Under the pieces are notes generated by a model that was not told the DNA's origin, searched no databases, and saw nothing but the letters and a program-made list of their open reading frames with translations. From positions 398,981 to 462,980 of the forward strand of contig NZ_AP017928.1 in assembly GCF_003584645.1 (NCBI RefSeq): DNA of 64,000 nucleotides. The letters run 5' to 3'. Source of the stretch: Methylocaldum marinum (GTDB taxonomy: Bacteria > Pseudomonadota > Gammaproteobacteria > Methylococcales > Methylococcaceae). Within the stretch, counting starts at the first letter, position 1. Each line of letters starts with the position of its first letter. Made by a program: the position numbers and the translations under genes. Of this stretch, positions 24,150 through 34,500 are shown in pieces.

Positions 24150-25772
24150 ATGCAACTTTTTGTGCTGTTTTTGACCACCTTGTTTCTGGCCATGGTTTTG
24201 GTGGCGGCATTGATCAAGCTGTCCGCGCCGCTCGGTTTGGTGGATATTCCGGATGCCCGGAAAGTCCACGCTTCGGCGATTCCACGGGTGGGCGGGATCG
24301 GTATGGTTATCGCAACGATTGTTGCGCTGCTCTTGGAATTCGAGCTCGATGAGAGATTTCGGGTCTGTCTTCTTGGCGCGGTAATCCTAAGTGTGTTCGG
24401 CTTGTTGGACGATCGGTACGATCTCAATTACAAGACGAAGTTTCTGGGGCAATTTGTGGCCGTTTTGGTGGTGGTCGTTTTCGGCGATGTCGTGATCCGC
24501 CGCCTGTGTTTTTTCGATTCCGGGCCATTACCCGATGTCGTGGCCTATCCGCTGACGGTATTGTTTCTGCTCGGCACGACGAATGCCATGAATCTGGCCG
24601 ACGGTTTGGATGGGCTCGCCGCCGGACTCAGTATTCTCAGTTTGGCTTGTATCGCTTTTCTCGCTGATCTGGCCGACGGTCAGCAAACGATCGCGACAGC
24701 TGTTGCCATATTAGGCGCAATTTTGGGGTTTCTGCGCTATAACACCCATCCTGCCATTGTGTTCATGGGGGATACGGGTAGCCAGTTTTTGGGTTTTTCT
24801 GCCGGCGTTCTCGCCGTGTTGCTCACGCAGAAGGTGAATACGGCACTTAGCGGCTCGTTGCCGTTGCTGATCGTGGGATTGCCGATCATCGACACCTTGC
24901 AGGTCATGTCGCAGCGCATATTTAAAGGGGTGTCGCCGTTCAAGCCGGATCGCAATCATTTTCACCACAAACTTCTGGCCTTGGGTTTCGATCATTACGA
25001 AGCGGTGTTGGCAACCTATGCGGTCCAGGCGACGTGCATTCTGCTCGCCTATTTTTTGCGTTATGAGTCCGACTTGCTGGTTTTGGTGGTCTATTTGACC
25101 CTGTTTGGCGCTGTTGCAGCATTTGTTCCACTGGCACGGGCGTTCCACTGGCGTTTGCGCCGTGCCCACCAAGGCGAGGCGTCATTTCTGACCCAAAAAT
25201 TGAATTTGATCTTAGAGAAAGCCTGGCTCGACAAAACGGCGTATCAGACGACCCGTCTCACCGTACCCATGTTCCTGGTGGGAACCGCCGCTTCGATGGA
25301 TGAGGAAAATCTGGACCAGATTGCGGTGTTTGCCGCCGGAATTCTGCTGGCGTGGCTGGTTTGGCTAGCGGCGCGTCTTCCAGGCGCAGGTTTCATCGAG
25401 CGCATGGCCGTTTATTCAAGTGTAATACTGGTGGTGTATCTCGCCCAAACGGTCGGATTCGAGTACTCGGAGGCAGACCGCTGGTTCAATTATGTCATCG
25501 TCTTTCTGGCCGTCATCGTGGCGGTGGGCGTACGCTTTTCGGGCCGCTATTTCTCGCTGACACCTTCGGATTTCCTGGTCATGTTCGTGCTTCTGGCTGC
25601 TGCGAATCTACCCGTTTTCAACCAGGTTAATTACGCCAAGATCGCTGTTCAGTCGGCAATCCTGCTATATGGTGTCGAATATGTTCTGCGCCGCGGCGGG
25701 GGAACTGTTTGGGCCGTACGGTGCGGCGGCATTCTGGCGCTACTTTCCTTAGCTTGCCGAGTAGTCATTTGA
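24150..25772 (+). CDS. UDP-sugar:undecaprenyl-phosphate sugar-1-phosphate transferase (WecA/MraY-like) with extra membrane domain
   Basis: A 540-residue protein. Residues 1-330 hold the complete family set: VDIPDARKVHASAIPRVGGI, FGLLDDRYDL, NAMNLADGLDGLAAG, FMGDTGSQFLGF and PDRNHFHHKLL. It starts repeat-unit assembly by placing a sugar-1-phosphate on undecaprenyl phosphate. The C-terminal 200 residues add about six hydrophobic helices not needed for this activity; they may serve regulation or complex formation with the exosortase. It follows xrtD by 44 bases, and AAGGA precedes the ATG. Confidence 0.9.
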   Translation: MQLFVLFLTTLFLAMVLVAALIKLSAPLGLVDIPDARKVHASAIPRVGGIGMVIATIVALLLEFELDERFRVCLLGAVILSVFGLLDDRYDLNYKTKFLGQFVAVLVVVVFGDVVIRRLCFFDSGPLPDVVAYPLTVLFLLGTTNAMNLADGLDGLAAGLSILSLACIAFLADLADGQQTIATAVAILGAILGFLRYNTHPAIVFMGDTGSQFLGFSAGVLAVLLTQKVNTALSGSLPLLIVGLPIIDTLQVMSQRIFKGVSPFKPDRNHFHHKLLALGFDHYEAVLATYAVQATCILLAYFLRYESDLLVLVVYLTLFGAVAAFVPLARAFHWRLRRAHQGEASFLTQKLNLILEKAWLDKTAYQTTRLTVPMFLVGTAASMDEENLDQIAVFAAGILLAWLVWLAARLPGAGFIERMAVYSSVILVVYLAQTVGFEYSEADRWFNYVIVFLAVIVAVGVRFSGRYFSLTPSDFLVMFVLLAAANLPVFNQVNYAKIAVQSAILLYGVEYVLRRGGGTVWAVRCGGILALLSLACRVVI

Positions 25773-25849
25773 TGAGCAGTAAGTTCGGCACGGGAAAGGC
25801 AGATGGTTGTTCCAATATCGGCTGCGCGAAAACTTATTAAGGCAGAATA

Positions 25850-27037
25850 GTGAGAGTAAAACTACTTACGTATCATTTTAGCGATAACTATGGGGCGCTT
25901 TTTCAGGCCTATGCCCTAAGGGAATGGTTTCGAAGAAGAAATATCTCAGCTGAATTTATTAATTATCACCCTAGATACGTCGAGGAAGGCGGCAGTTTTG
26001 ATCAACCACTTAATCCGCGAAAATGGAAGAAGAATTTAACAATTGCGTATCTTAAGGTGTCCAATTTTATCTGGTCGCTTTTTGGAAGCAGGCAGCAAAA
26101 AATCGCATTTGACGAATTCCGTCGTGACTATCTTGGTATAGATGGGCAGCGATTGTTCGATGCCACCGAGTTACAGAGCATAGCTGCAGCTGATCTCCTG
26201 GTTTGCGGCAGCGATCAGATTTGGAACCCTTCCGTTCAGAAGGGACTCGATCCGGTTTATTTTCTGGATTTTGATGGGGCAGGTCAGGCACGACGGGTTT
26301 CCTATGCGGCAAGTTTCGGCAAGTCGTCCTTGCCCACTCAATATCACGCTACAGCGCGGAAATTCGTTTCAGCGTTAGATGCCATTTCGGTACGTGAGCA
26401 AAGCGGCGTCGACATTGTACGAGCTGTATCGGGGCGCGAGGCGATATGTGTGCCAGACCCTACGATCTTGCTCCGTGATTTTCGAGATCTTCTTGATGAG
26501 GATCACCCATCGGGCGATGTATTCATATTTTGTTATGCGCTAAGAACAGCCAAAATTATTCGCGATGTTGCCGAATATCTTGCGAAGATAAAAGGCATCA
26601 AACTGATTAGTCCACGATCGGCTCGGCAAAGATGGCGAGATATCGGGAGTGGCGTTCAGCCCGGGCCGGTGGAATGGCTGCGCCTGCTCAATTCGTCAGC
26701 CATCGTGGTCACAAATTCATTTCACGGTATCGCGCTGAGTTTGGTTCTTAACCGCCCGTTTCTGGCGGTGGCGTTGCCCGGTCGTAAGAGTGCTCTGAAC
26801 GAGCGCGCATCCAATCTCCTATCTCTTGTGGGTTTATCAACTCGGGTGGTTACCAGTACCGCGCCAGAGGCGATTGACGCCGCTTTAAATGCTGAAATCG
26901 ATTGGCTCGATGTGAATAAGAGACTGACTGATCTTAGCGAGATAGGGGCGCGTTTTCTGGAGACACAGTTGGCTGCATTGGCTAAACAGGAAGGTCAAAT
27001 ACAATCTTATGGCGAATCTATTGCAAGACGTGTTTGA
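25850..27037 (+). CDS. polysaccharide pyruvyl transferase family protein
   Basis: A 395-residue protein from GTG 25850. It matches the PF04230 family (CsaB/WcaK-like), which adds pyruvate ketals from phosphoenolpyruvate to sugars. Evidence: TYHFSDNYGALFQAYAL at the start, LVCGSDQIWNPSVQ, VSYAASFGKSSLP, CVPDPTILL, and TNSFHGIALSLVL near residue 285. Pyruvylation gives the polymer negative charge. The end overlaps the next gene by 29 bases in another frame, so they are coupled; this pairing recurs in other EPS loci. Confidence 0.88.
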   Translation: MRVKLLTYHFSDNYGALFQAYALREWFRRRNISAEFINYHPRYVEEGGSFDQPLNPRKWKKNLTIAYLKVSNFIWSLFGSRQQKIAFDEFRRDYLGIDGQRLFDATELQSIAAADLLVCGSDQIWNPSVQKGLDPVYFLDFDGAGQARRVSYAASFGKSSLPTQYHATARKFVSALDAISVREQSGVDIVRAVSGREAICVPDPTILLRDFRDLLDEDHPSGDVFIFCYALRTAKIIRDVAEYLAKIKGIKLISPRSARQRWRDIGSGVQPGPVEWLRLLNSSAIVVTNSFHGIALSLVLNRPFLAVALPGRKSALNERASNLLSLVGLSTRVVTSTAPEAIDAALNAEIDWLDVNKRLTDLSEIGARFLETQLAALAKQEGQIQSYGESIARRV

Positions 27038-28430
27038 GCACGCAGGATCCAGGCGGTCGGAACCAGGTATTTCGGATGTGCTGGATGGCGGATATTGTGC
27101 CGGTTGTGGCGCTTGTGCGGCAGTCTCCGGTAAGTCAATGCAGCTAAATGAATTTGGCGAATATCTGCCCGATACCGTTCCCGATGGGGACCAGACACGT
27201 GCTGTCTGTCCCTTTCTGCGGCCTGATTTGAATGAGGATGCGCTGGCGGAACGACTCCTGCCCGAATGCGCAAATTATTCTCGAGAGTTGGGGCGTTTCG
27301 ACCGGATTTTTGCTGCCCATGTCCTCGAAGGGACTTTTCGTTCAGAAGGTAGCTCGGGAGGAGTAGGCAGCTGGATTGGAGTCGAATTGCTGCGACGAGG
27401 CGAAATTGATGGAGTCATCCATGTATTGCCCGTCTCTCGAAAAAATGCGGAAGATCCGTTTTTCCGTTACGGAATCAGCGTGACCGAGGACGAACTGCGT
27501 AGAGGTGCACATTCGCATTATCACGTTGTCGAGATTTCCGAGGTAATGCAACAGGCGCGAACAGCCGGAAAGCGGTTTCTCTTTATCGGCGTGCCCTGCA
27601 TGGTAAAAGCCGTTCGCCGGTTACAACTGGCTGACGAAGTGTTGCGCGCCAATATCCCTTATGTCGTTTCGTTGATTTGCGGGCACTTGAAGAGCGTCAA
27701 CTGGTCGTTGTCCTTGGGTTGGGCAGCCGGCCTGACGCCCGAAGAAATGGCCGAAATCAGCTTTCGCGTAAAGAGCGAGAAGATACCCGCCAAGGCATAT
27801 TATTACCGCGTGCGCGCCCATGGCGAACGGGAAGGGCGGGTACTCAATTCAGCTGAGGTCACGGGGGGCAAGTTCAATATGGGCGCGATGATGTTGAATG
27901 CTTGCGATTACTGTGACGACGTCGTCGGTGAAACCGCCGATTTATCAATCGGGGACGCTTGGCTTCCGCGTTATGCATTCGACTGGCGGGGCAAAAACAT
28001 GCTGATCGTTCGAAATCCGCATTTGTCGTCGCTTCTAGTTAAAGCTGCCGATGAGAGCCGTTTGCACCTTGAACTGATGACACCATCCGAAGCGGCTAAA
28101 GCACAATCGGGCGGATTTCGGCATCGCCGGGAGGGATTACGCTATCGTTTGGCACTTGCTGACTCTAAAGGGAAATGGGTGCCGGTAAAAAGAATATTCT
28201 CGGACCGGAAACCGTTACCGCATCGGCGCCTGATTTACGGGTTAAGGCAGCACTGTGCTGCGGAGTCGCGTCGTGCCTTTCGGAAAGCTCTCACCCATCG
28301 AGACTTCAGTTTGTATACACGGCACATGGAGTGGCGTTTTAAACTTTTAAGGCTGCTCGAAATCATGATCGCAACGCCTCGGATATTGTCCGTTCGTCTC
28401 CAACGAGTAAAGTTGCGGCTCCAAAAATGA
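27009..28430 (+). CDS. coenzyme F420 hydrogenase/dehydrogenase beta-subunit family protein (FrhB-like)
   Basis: A 473-residue protein whose N-terminus has a ferredoxin-like cysteine cluster (CAGCGAC, residues 31-37). The FrhB N- and C-terminal domains follow (SEGSSGGVGSWIG, RFLFIGVPCMVKAVRRLQ, VSLICGHLKS, NACDYCDDVVGETADLSIGDAW). In archaea this fold carries FAD and two or more Fe-S centres for F420; EPS-locus relatives in bacteria have no proven substrate. With its neighbour it may modify, reduce or oxidise the pyruvyl sugar. The start overlaps the preceding gene; the stop shares ATGA with the next. Confidence 0.85.
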   Translation: MANLLQDVFEHAGSRRSEPGISDVLDGGYCAGCGACAAVSGKSMQLNEFGEYLPDTVPDGDQTRAVCPFLRPDLNEDALAERLLPECANYSRELGRFDRIFAAHVLEGTFRSEGSSGGVGSWIGVELLRRGEIDGVIHVLPVSRKNAEDPFFRYGISVTEDELRRGAHSHYHVVEISEVMQQARTAGKRFLFIGVPCMVKAVRRLQLADEVLRANIPYVVSLICGHLKSVNWSLSLGWAAGLTPEEMAEISFRVKSEKIPAKAYYYRVRAHGEREGRVLNSAEVTGGKFNMGAMMLNACDYCDDVVGETADLSIGDAWLPRYAFDWRGKNMLIVRNPHLSSLLVKAADESRLHLELMTPSEAAKAQSGGFRHRREGLRYRLALADSKGKWVPVKRIFSDRKPLPHRRLIYGLRQHCAAESRRAFRKALTHRDFSLYTRHMEWRFKLLRLLEIMIATPRILSVRLQRVKLRLQK

Positions 28431-28996
28431 ACACCAAGGCTCAGCGGCTGTATGTAGATGACTTAGGACTTAGAGATAAATTTCGCCGCCTGGTTTGGCA
28501 CTTCGCTTATGTGCTGTTTGTTCGCCCAACGCCGAAATTCGGTTTTAATCGCTGGAGATTGTTCATCTACCGTCTGTTCGGTGCAAGTATCGGTACTGGC
28601 TGCAAAATCGCGCCTGACTGCATGGTATGGGCGCCATGGAACCTCGAAATGGCCGACTATGTCGCGTTGGCGGCCGGAGTTGATTGCTACAACGTTGCAC
28701 CGATTCGACTGGGCTCCTATTCAACGGTCAGTCAACGTGCGTTTCTTTGCACGGCATCTCACGATATCGGCACGCTGGCGCGGCCATTAATTTACAAACC
28801 CATCGGTATTGAGGAACATGCTTGGATTTGCGCAGAAGCCTTCATAGGGCCGGGCGTAACCGTCGGACCCGGTGCAGTGGTGGGAGCAAGGGCTGTGGTA
28901 ATGCGAGATGTTGCCGGTTGGTCGGTGATGGCCGGAAATCCCGCGCGATTGATTAGTACGCGCGAACTGAAGGGTGGGCATGAGCAGGCTCGGTGA
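28427..28996 (+). CDS. putative sugar O-acetyltransferase, WcaF-like (left-handed beta helix)
   Basis: A 189-residue protein starting at the ATGA overlap with the upstream gene. N-terminal half: WHFAYVLFVRPTPK...NRWRLFIYRLFGASIGTGC, typical of WcaF/colanic-acid-type acetyltransferases. C-terminal half: hexapeptide repeats (GPGVTVGPGAVVGARAVVMRDV) forming the acyl-CoA binding helix, with the catalytic His probably in TASHDIG. It should acetylate a sugar of the polymer. It is the last gene of the EPS locus; the next gene points the other way. Confidence 0.9.
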   Translation: MNTKAQRLYVDDLGLRDKFRRLVWHFAYVLFVRPTPKFGFNRWRLFIYRLFGASIGTGCKIAPDCMVWAPWNLEMADYVALAAGVDCYNVAPIRLGSYSTVSQRAFLCTASHDIGTLARPLIYKPIGIEEHAWICAEAFIGPGVTVGPGAVVGARAVVMRDVAGWSVMAGNPARLISTRELKGGHEQAR

Positions 28997-29258
28997 TTTT
29001 TTCTGGTATACGTAGGAAATCGTGTCTTCTCGGAGCAGAACAGATTTTTCTGGTCCCAGTGCGTGAAGTTTTCAACGGTGACTTTGAAAAAATGCACCGT
29101 GTCCATGTAGTTTGCTAACGCTCTTGACGCTGGAAAGGGATTGCCAGTCTACCGGGCAAACTCTGTTCGTTAGTGGGAAATCCCGTTTCAGCTTCAATCG
29201 TATAGTGCCCAAAACATACTTGTACTTGTTCGTCAAGATATGTGGTGCACTCGGCTTC

Positions 29259-30647
29259 TCACCCCTGTATCCCTCCCTCCGTCAGCTTCGCCGGATCAAG
29301 AAGTACGGCCAGTTCCGTGCGTGGAATCCCGGTCATTTCGGCAGCCACATCGATGATCGGCCGTTGCTGTTTGTAGGCTGCCTTGGCGATCTCCGCCGCT
29401 TTCAGATAACCGATCACGGGATTCAATGCGGTAACCAGGATGGGATTGAAGGCTAGAGCTTTCTGCATGTTGTCCGTGCGCACGGTGAAATCGGCGATCG
29501 CCTTGTCCGCCAACTGACGCGAGACGTTTGCCAGGATATCGATGCTCTGAAGCAGGTTGTAGGCGATGACCGGCAGCATGACATTGAGCTGGAACGAACC
29601 GGATTGGCCGGCGATGGTAATGGTGGCATCGTTGCCGATGGTTTGTGCCGCGACCATACACACCGCTTCCGGGATCACCGGATTGACCTTGCCCGGCATG
29701 ATGGAACTCCCGGGCTGCAGGGCAGGGAGTTCGATTTCGCCGAGGCCGGCGAGGGGGCCTGAGTTCATCCAGCGAAGGTCATTGGCGATTTTCATCAGGC
29801 TGACCGCCACGGTTTTCATCTGGCCGGACAATTCCACCGCAGCGTCCTGACAACTCAGACTTTCAAAAAACGAGACATTGGGAGCGAACGGCAAGCCCGT
29901 TGCGTCGGCCAGTGCCTCCGCGATTTTTATCGCGAATTCGGGATGGGCGTTGATGCCCGTACCAACCGCGGTGCCGCCTTGCGCGAGTTTGTAAATGCGT
30001 GGTAAAGCGGCGCGCAGGCGCTCGACGCCGTTTTGAATTTGCAGCGCCCAGGCGGACAACTCCTGGCCGAGGGTCAGGGGCATGGCATCCATGAGATGGG
30101 TGCGCCCGGTCTTGACGATCTGCTCGAGCGATTGTGCTTTGTAGGCTATCGTGGCCTGCAAGTGCTCCAGCGCGGGGATGAGCTGTGTATTGACGGCAAG
30201 AGCGGCGCTGACGTGGATTGCAGTGGGAATGACGTCGTTGCTGCTTTGACTCATGTTGACATGGTCGTTTGCGCCAACGCTCTGTCCGCTGCTTCGTGAG
30301 GCAAGGGTGGCGATCACTTCGTTGACGTTCATGTTGGTGCTGGTGCCGGAACCGGTCTGGAATACATCAACCGGGAACTGGTCGGCGTAGCGACCGTCGA
30401 TGACGTCCTGAGTCGCTTGCTCGATAGCCTCGGCAATACCGCGCTCCAACAGGCCCAAGTCTTTATTGACCCGGGCAGCGCATTGTTTCACCAGGGCTAC
30501 GGCCGCGATGAAGGCCGGCGGCATTTTGAGCCCGCTGATCGGAAAATTTTCGACCGCGCGTTGAGTTTGGGCGGCATAAAGAGCGTCGGCCGGCACCTGC
30601 AGTTCGCCCATGCTGTCTTTTTCGATGCGGAAAGCGTTTTGGTTCAT
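29259..30647 (-). CDS. fumC: class II fumarate hydratase
   Basis: A 462-residue iron-independent enzyme interconverting fumarate and L-malate in the TCA cycle. Evidence: the signature GSSIMPGKVNP with the catalytic Ser loop (about residue 315), TGRTHLMDAMPLTLGQE, GSGTSTNMNVNEVI and SQSSNDVIPTAIHV. The start ATG gives MNQNAFRIEKDSMGELQVPADALYAAQ, matching the family N-terminus. Divergent from the EPS locus. Length is usual. Confidence 0.97.
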   Translation of the reverse strand: MNQNAFRIEKDSMGELQVPADALYAAQTQRAVENFPISGLKMPPAFIAAVALVKQCAARVNKDLGLLERGIAEAIEQATQDVIDGRYADQFPVDVFQTGSGTSTNMNVNEVIATLASRSSGQSVGANDHVNMSQSSNDVIPTAIHVSAALAVNTQLIPALEHLQATIAYKAQSLEQIVKTGRTHLMDAMPLTLGQELSAWALQIQNGVERLRAALPRIYKLAQGGTAVGTGINAHPEFAIKIAEALADATGLPFAPNVSFFESLSCQDAAVELSGQMKTVAVSLMKIANDLRWMNSGPLAGLGEIELPALQPGSSIMPGKVNPVIPEAVCMVAAQTIGNDATITIAGQSGSFQLNVMLPVIAYNLLQSIDILANVSRQLADKAIADFTVRTDNMQKALAFNPILVTALNPVIGYLKAAEIAKAAYKQQRPIIDVAAEMTGIPRTELAVLLDPAKLTEGGIQG

Positions 30648-30713
30648 GACTCTGAAGATCGGTTGGGAATGTAATCGGGTCTGATAGCCCGCCGGGAGTT
30701 CGGTCGATCGGAG

Positions 30714-30965
30714 TTACGCCAGGCTTCGTAGAAAAACCGAGACCCGTTCTTCGTCGAACGGCCAGCCGAGTTCGGCGCCGGAATGGAATTCCTGCAGTAC
30801 CGGAATTCTCAGGCCATAGCGGTATTCCAACCCGGGTATCTCGGCAATGTCTATCGTTTCGATCCGAATCTCTGCGCCATGCGCCTGAATCACGTTAGAC
30901 AGCATGGTTTCTGCGTCTTCGCACAAGTGGCAGCCATGTGTTCCGTAAAGTATCAGTCGGATCAA
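30714..30965 (-). CDS. glutaredoxin-like small thioredoxin-fold protein (DUF836)
   Basis: An 83-residue protein starting with TTG at 30965, chosen because AGGAGAA lies 9 bases before it. The thioredoxin-fold redox motif is CHLC (in YGTHGCHLCEDAE), followed by GLRIPVLQ with the cis-Pro. Probably a cytoplasmic thiol-disulfide protein of the YtnI/DUF836 group; partner unknown. It lies 66 bases upstream of fumC in the same direction. Confidence 0.85.
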   Translation of the reverse strand: MIRLILYGTHGCHLCEDAETMLSNVIQAHGAEIRIETIDIAEIPGLEYRYGLRIPVLQEFHSGAELGWPFDEERVSVFLRSLA

Positions 30966-31523
30966 GTTGCTCGTTCTCCTGGATTACAGCCTTAAGTTCG
31001 CGTTTTGCCATTCGAGTCGATGGCGCGCTGCCCCGGCCTCGGTGATTGAGGCAATGAGCGATGCCCGAGCGACACTTTTCGATGAATACGGCAGCTTAAT
31101 CATTCCATTTTACGGCGTTGAAACCTCCCCCAACAGCAGAAATTTGGAGTTCGATCGGCATGTCCCCGGCAAGGAAAGGTTATTACGGCGGCTATATTTA
31201 TGCCAGCTTACTCGACTTTAGGTGATTTGCCCGGTTAATCTTTCCGGTGATTTTCATACCAAGAAGGTAAAACGGATAAGACAATTTGGCACTGCGGGCG
31301 AGGAGGATTTACGGCCGCTCCGGTGTATTGCGGTTCGGTTTATTGACGATATGAGCCTTGCCTCAGCCCTTGCCGATTTCCAGAAGGGGGAATGTTTCTT
31401 TAATGATGTATTGGAGCTGCATGTTTATTGCTTGTATTTGTTTCGTACTTGACATGCGGAGGCTTGACAATCGTCAAAAAGCGGCGAAGTTTCGGCCTAT
31501 CGCGAATGTCGGAGTCGATAGGC
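30966..31523. other. 558-base intergenic region
   Basis: Divergent promoters are expected here for the glutaredoxin-like gene (minus) and the large regulator (plus). Short ORFs at 30967-31452 have no recognisable similarity. An inverted GGCTTGACAATCGTCAA motif at 31461-31477 may be an operator near the regulator start. Nothing else was seen. Confidence 0.4.
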
Positions 31524-34500
31524 ATGGAAATCGGTAAGCAGCTGGTGTTCGGCCCATTTCGGCTGGACGCCGACAATGCGGTCTTGTGGCGAGACACGGA
31601 AACCGTGAACTTGCCGCCGAAAGCTTTCGAACTATTGCACTATTTGCTTTTGAACCCAGGTCGGCTGTTGACCAAGGATGCCTTGCTCGATGCGGTTTGG
31701 CATCATCGTCACGTGAGCGAATCGGTGCTGAAAGGAAGCATCAACGAATTGCGTAAAATTCTGGCGGATGATCCGAAGTCACCGACTTATATCGAGACGA
31801 TAGCAAAGCGCGGATATCGTTTCATCGCCGAGGTGTGGCAGCTGGACGGCCAGGAAATTCGCGTGCCGGCGATGTTGCCGTTGGCGGTCCATCGCTTCGG
31901 TAGTGGTGCTATTTCGACGCACTGGGTAGGAAGGCGCAGGGAGTTGGCGTGGCTGAAGACCCGATTCGAGCGGGTTAAGCGCGGCGAGCGCCAAATCGTT
32001 TTCTTCACCGGTGAAGCCGGAATAGGGAAGACCACGCTAATCGATATGTTTCTGGCCGGGGTCGATTGTCCGAACCTAGGCTTATTGCGCGCCCGGTGCG
32101 TTGAAACCTGTGGCGCGGGAGAGGCGTTCATGGCATTGCTCGAAGCTTTGGAAGCCAAATGCCGAGATCCCGGCGGACCGCAGTTGATCGACCGCTTACA
32201 CCGTCATGCGCCGACCTGGCTGATGCAAATGACGTCACTTTTGACGCCTGATGATAAGGAAAAGCTCAGTCAGGCCGTGCTCGGTGCAACCGGTGCCCGA
32301 ATGCTGCGGGAAGCGGCCGAATTGTTCGAAACCATCAGTACCGAATTCCCCCTGGTTTTGATTATCGACGACCTGCATTGGGGCGATTTCGCCACGGTCG
32401 ATCTGATTTCCCTACTGGGGCGCCGGAGTACGCCGGCTCAATTGCTCGTAATCGCGACCTATCGGCCGGTCGACGTGACATTGAACCAACACCCGATCCG
32501 GCGGATCAGGCAGGAATTACAGGCGCGCGGCTTATGCGCGGAGCTGGCCTTGAGCGGCTTGGGCGAGGACGAAATCAAGGAATATCTGGCCTTGCGATAC
32601 CCCGAAGATCGTGCGCATGAGGCCTTGTCGTCGTCCCTTTACCGGTGGACCGAAGGGCATCCCTTTTTCATGGTCAATCTGGTGGATCATTTGGTCGGCT
32701 TGGGGCGATTGTCGTCCGGCGTCTACGATCAGAGCGCCAATCTGGTGATACCCGACAGTCTTCTCGAAATGATAGACGCACAGATCGACCGATTGAGCAG
32801 CTCCGAACGGCGCTTGCTCGAAATTGCGAGCGTGTTCGGCACCGAATGGTCTGCGGCACTGCTGGCCGCCGTGTCGGGCGAAGACTTGGCGACGGTCGAA
32901 CTGTGTTGCGACGAACTCAGCCGGCGCGGACAGATGCTGGATTCATGCGGTGCCGACGAGTGGCCGGATGGGGTTGTCGCGGGACGTTACTGTTTTCGCC
33001 ATTCTCTTTACAGTGAAATCCTTTATCGTCGCCTCGCGCCCGGGCGCCGCATGCAATTGCACCGGTCAACGGGGGAATGGCTGGAAAACAGCTACGGCGG
33101 GAAGGCGCAAAAGATCGCGGCGGAATTGGCCAATCATTTCGAGCTGGGCAGGCAATCGTCCAAGGCCATCTCATATCTGTCTCTGGCGGCGGAGAATGCT
33201 CTACACCGATACGCCAATCGGGAAGCCATACACTATTTCAGTCATGCGCTGAGCCTGGCCGAGTCTCTTCCGAAGGAGGAACGCGATGTACTCGCCATGA
33301 AATTGATGCTCAAACGGGGCGTGGTGAAGCGTTCCATGGACGATGCCGATGGCGCGGTGCAGGACTTCGTGTCCGTACGCGAGATCGCCGCCGCGGCGGG
33401 ACTCCCGCTCTGGGAGCTCAATGCCTTGATGGAACAGTGCCGGGTCTATTATTGGGTCGATCGGCCCCGTTGCCTGGCTTTGGTAACTCAGGCGGTCGAG
33501 CGTGCCCGAACCTTGAACGACGAGATGATCGAAATCTACATCGTCGGTTCCTATGCCGGATGGCATAACACCTTGAAAGGGTGGAGCGACGACTACATTC
33601 AGGATAGCCGACGGGCTCTGGATTTGGCGCGTGCCACGCAGAATCGCGAAATGCTCAATTCTGAACTCGCCTTGCATTCCAATTTTAATTACGCACGGGG
33701 CGATTATCGCTCGGCGATCGCTGTGGCTCACGAGGCGAGAGAGATTGCGCAGCATCGGGGCGACGCGTTGAAATACCTGATTTGCGAGGCCTTGCGCATA
33801 AGGTCGCTGATCCATCTCGGAGAGCTCGGCGAGGCCCGGCGCCATGCCGCCAATGCCTTACAAATGGCTGATCGCAACGGAAATGTTTTTGCGATCAATC
33901 ATTTCACTCTGCTGATGAGCTGGATACATGAACTGGCGTTCGACTACCAAGGCGCGCTGCACCTGTGTCAATCCGCCAAAAAAAAAGTGCAGGACCAGCG
34001 GATTTCGTCGAGCGAATTCTTCGGATTAATCCGGCTGGCTTCGGCTCATTTGGGTTTGAGGCAATACGCCAAAGCCTTCGAAAATCTGTTCAAAGCCGAT
34101 CAATTGCTGGAGGCCTGTCAGGGATTGATGGATTGGTATCTCCGTCCGCTCTTTTACCTGGGCAGCGGCGAGTACTGGCTCACGCAAGATCAATGGGAAA
34201 ATGTGGAAGAACAGGCTGGGAAGCTTTGCGAGCTCGCCGCCTTGCCTCCTGATCCGGCTTACCTCGCCCTCGGACATCGGTTGTTGGCGGAAGTAGCCAT
34301 AGGACGAAACGCGCTCGATACGGCAAGTGCCGAAGTCGAGCAAGCGCTGTCCTTTCTCGGGAAGGTCGAGGCTCCCATTGCGGAATGGCAGGTATATGCC
34401 ACTGCGGCGAAACTCGATAGTCGAAAGGGACACCTTCAGGAAGCCGAAACCTACCGCTGCCGCAGCGCCGAGGTGCTCAGGCGTTTGGCCGACTCCATGG

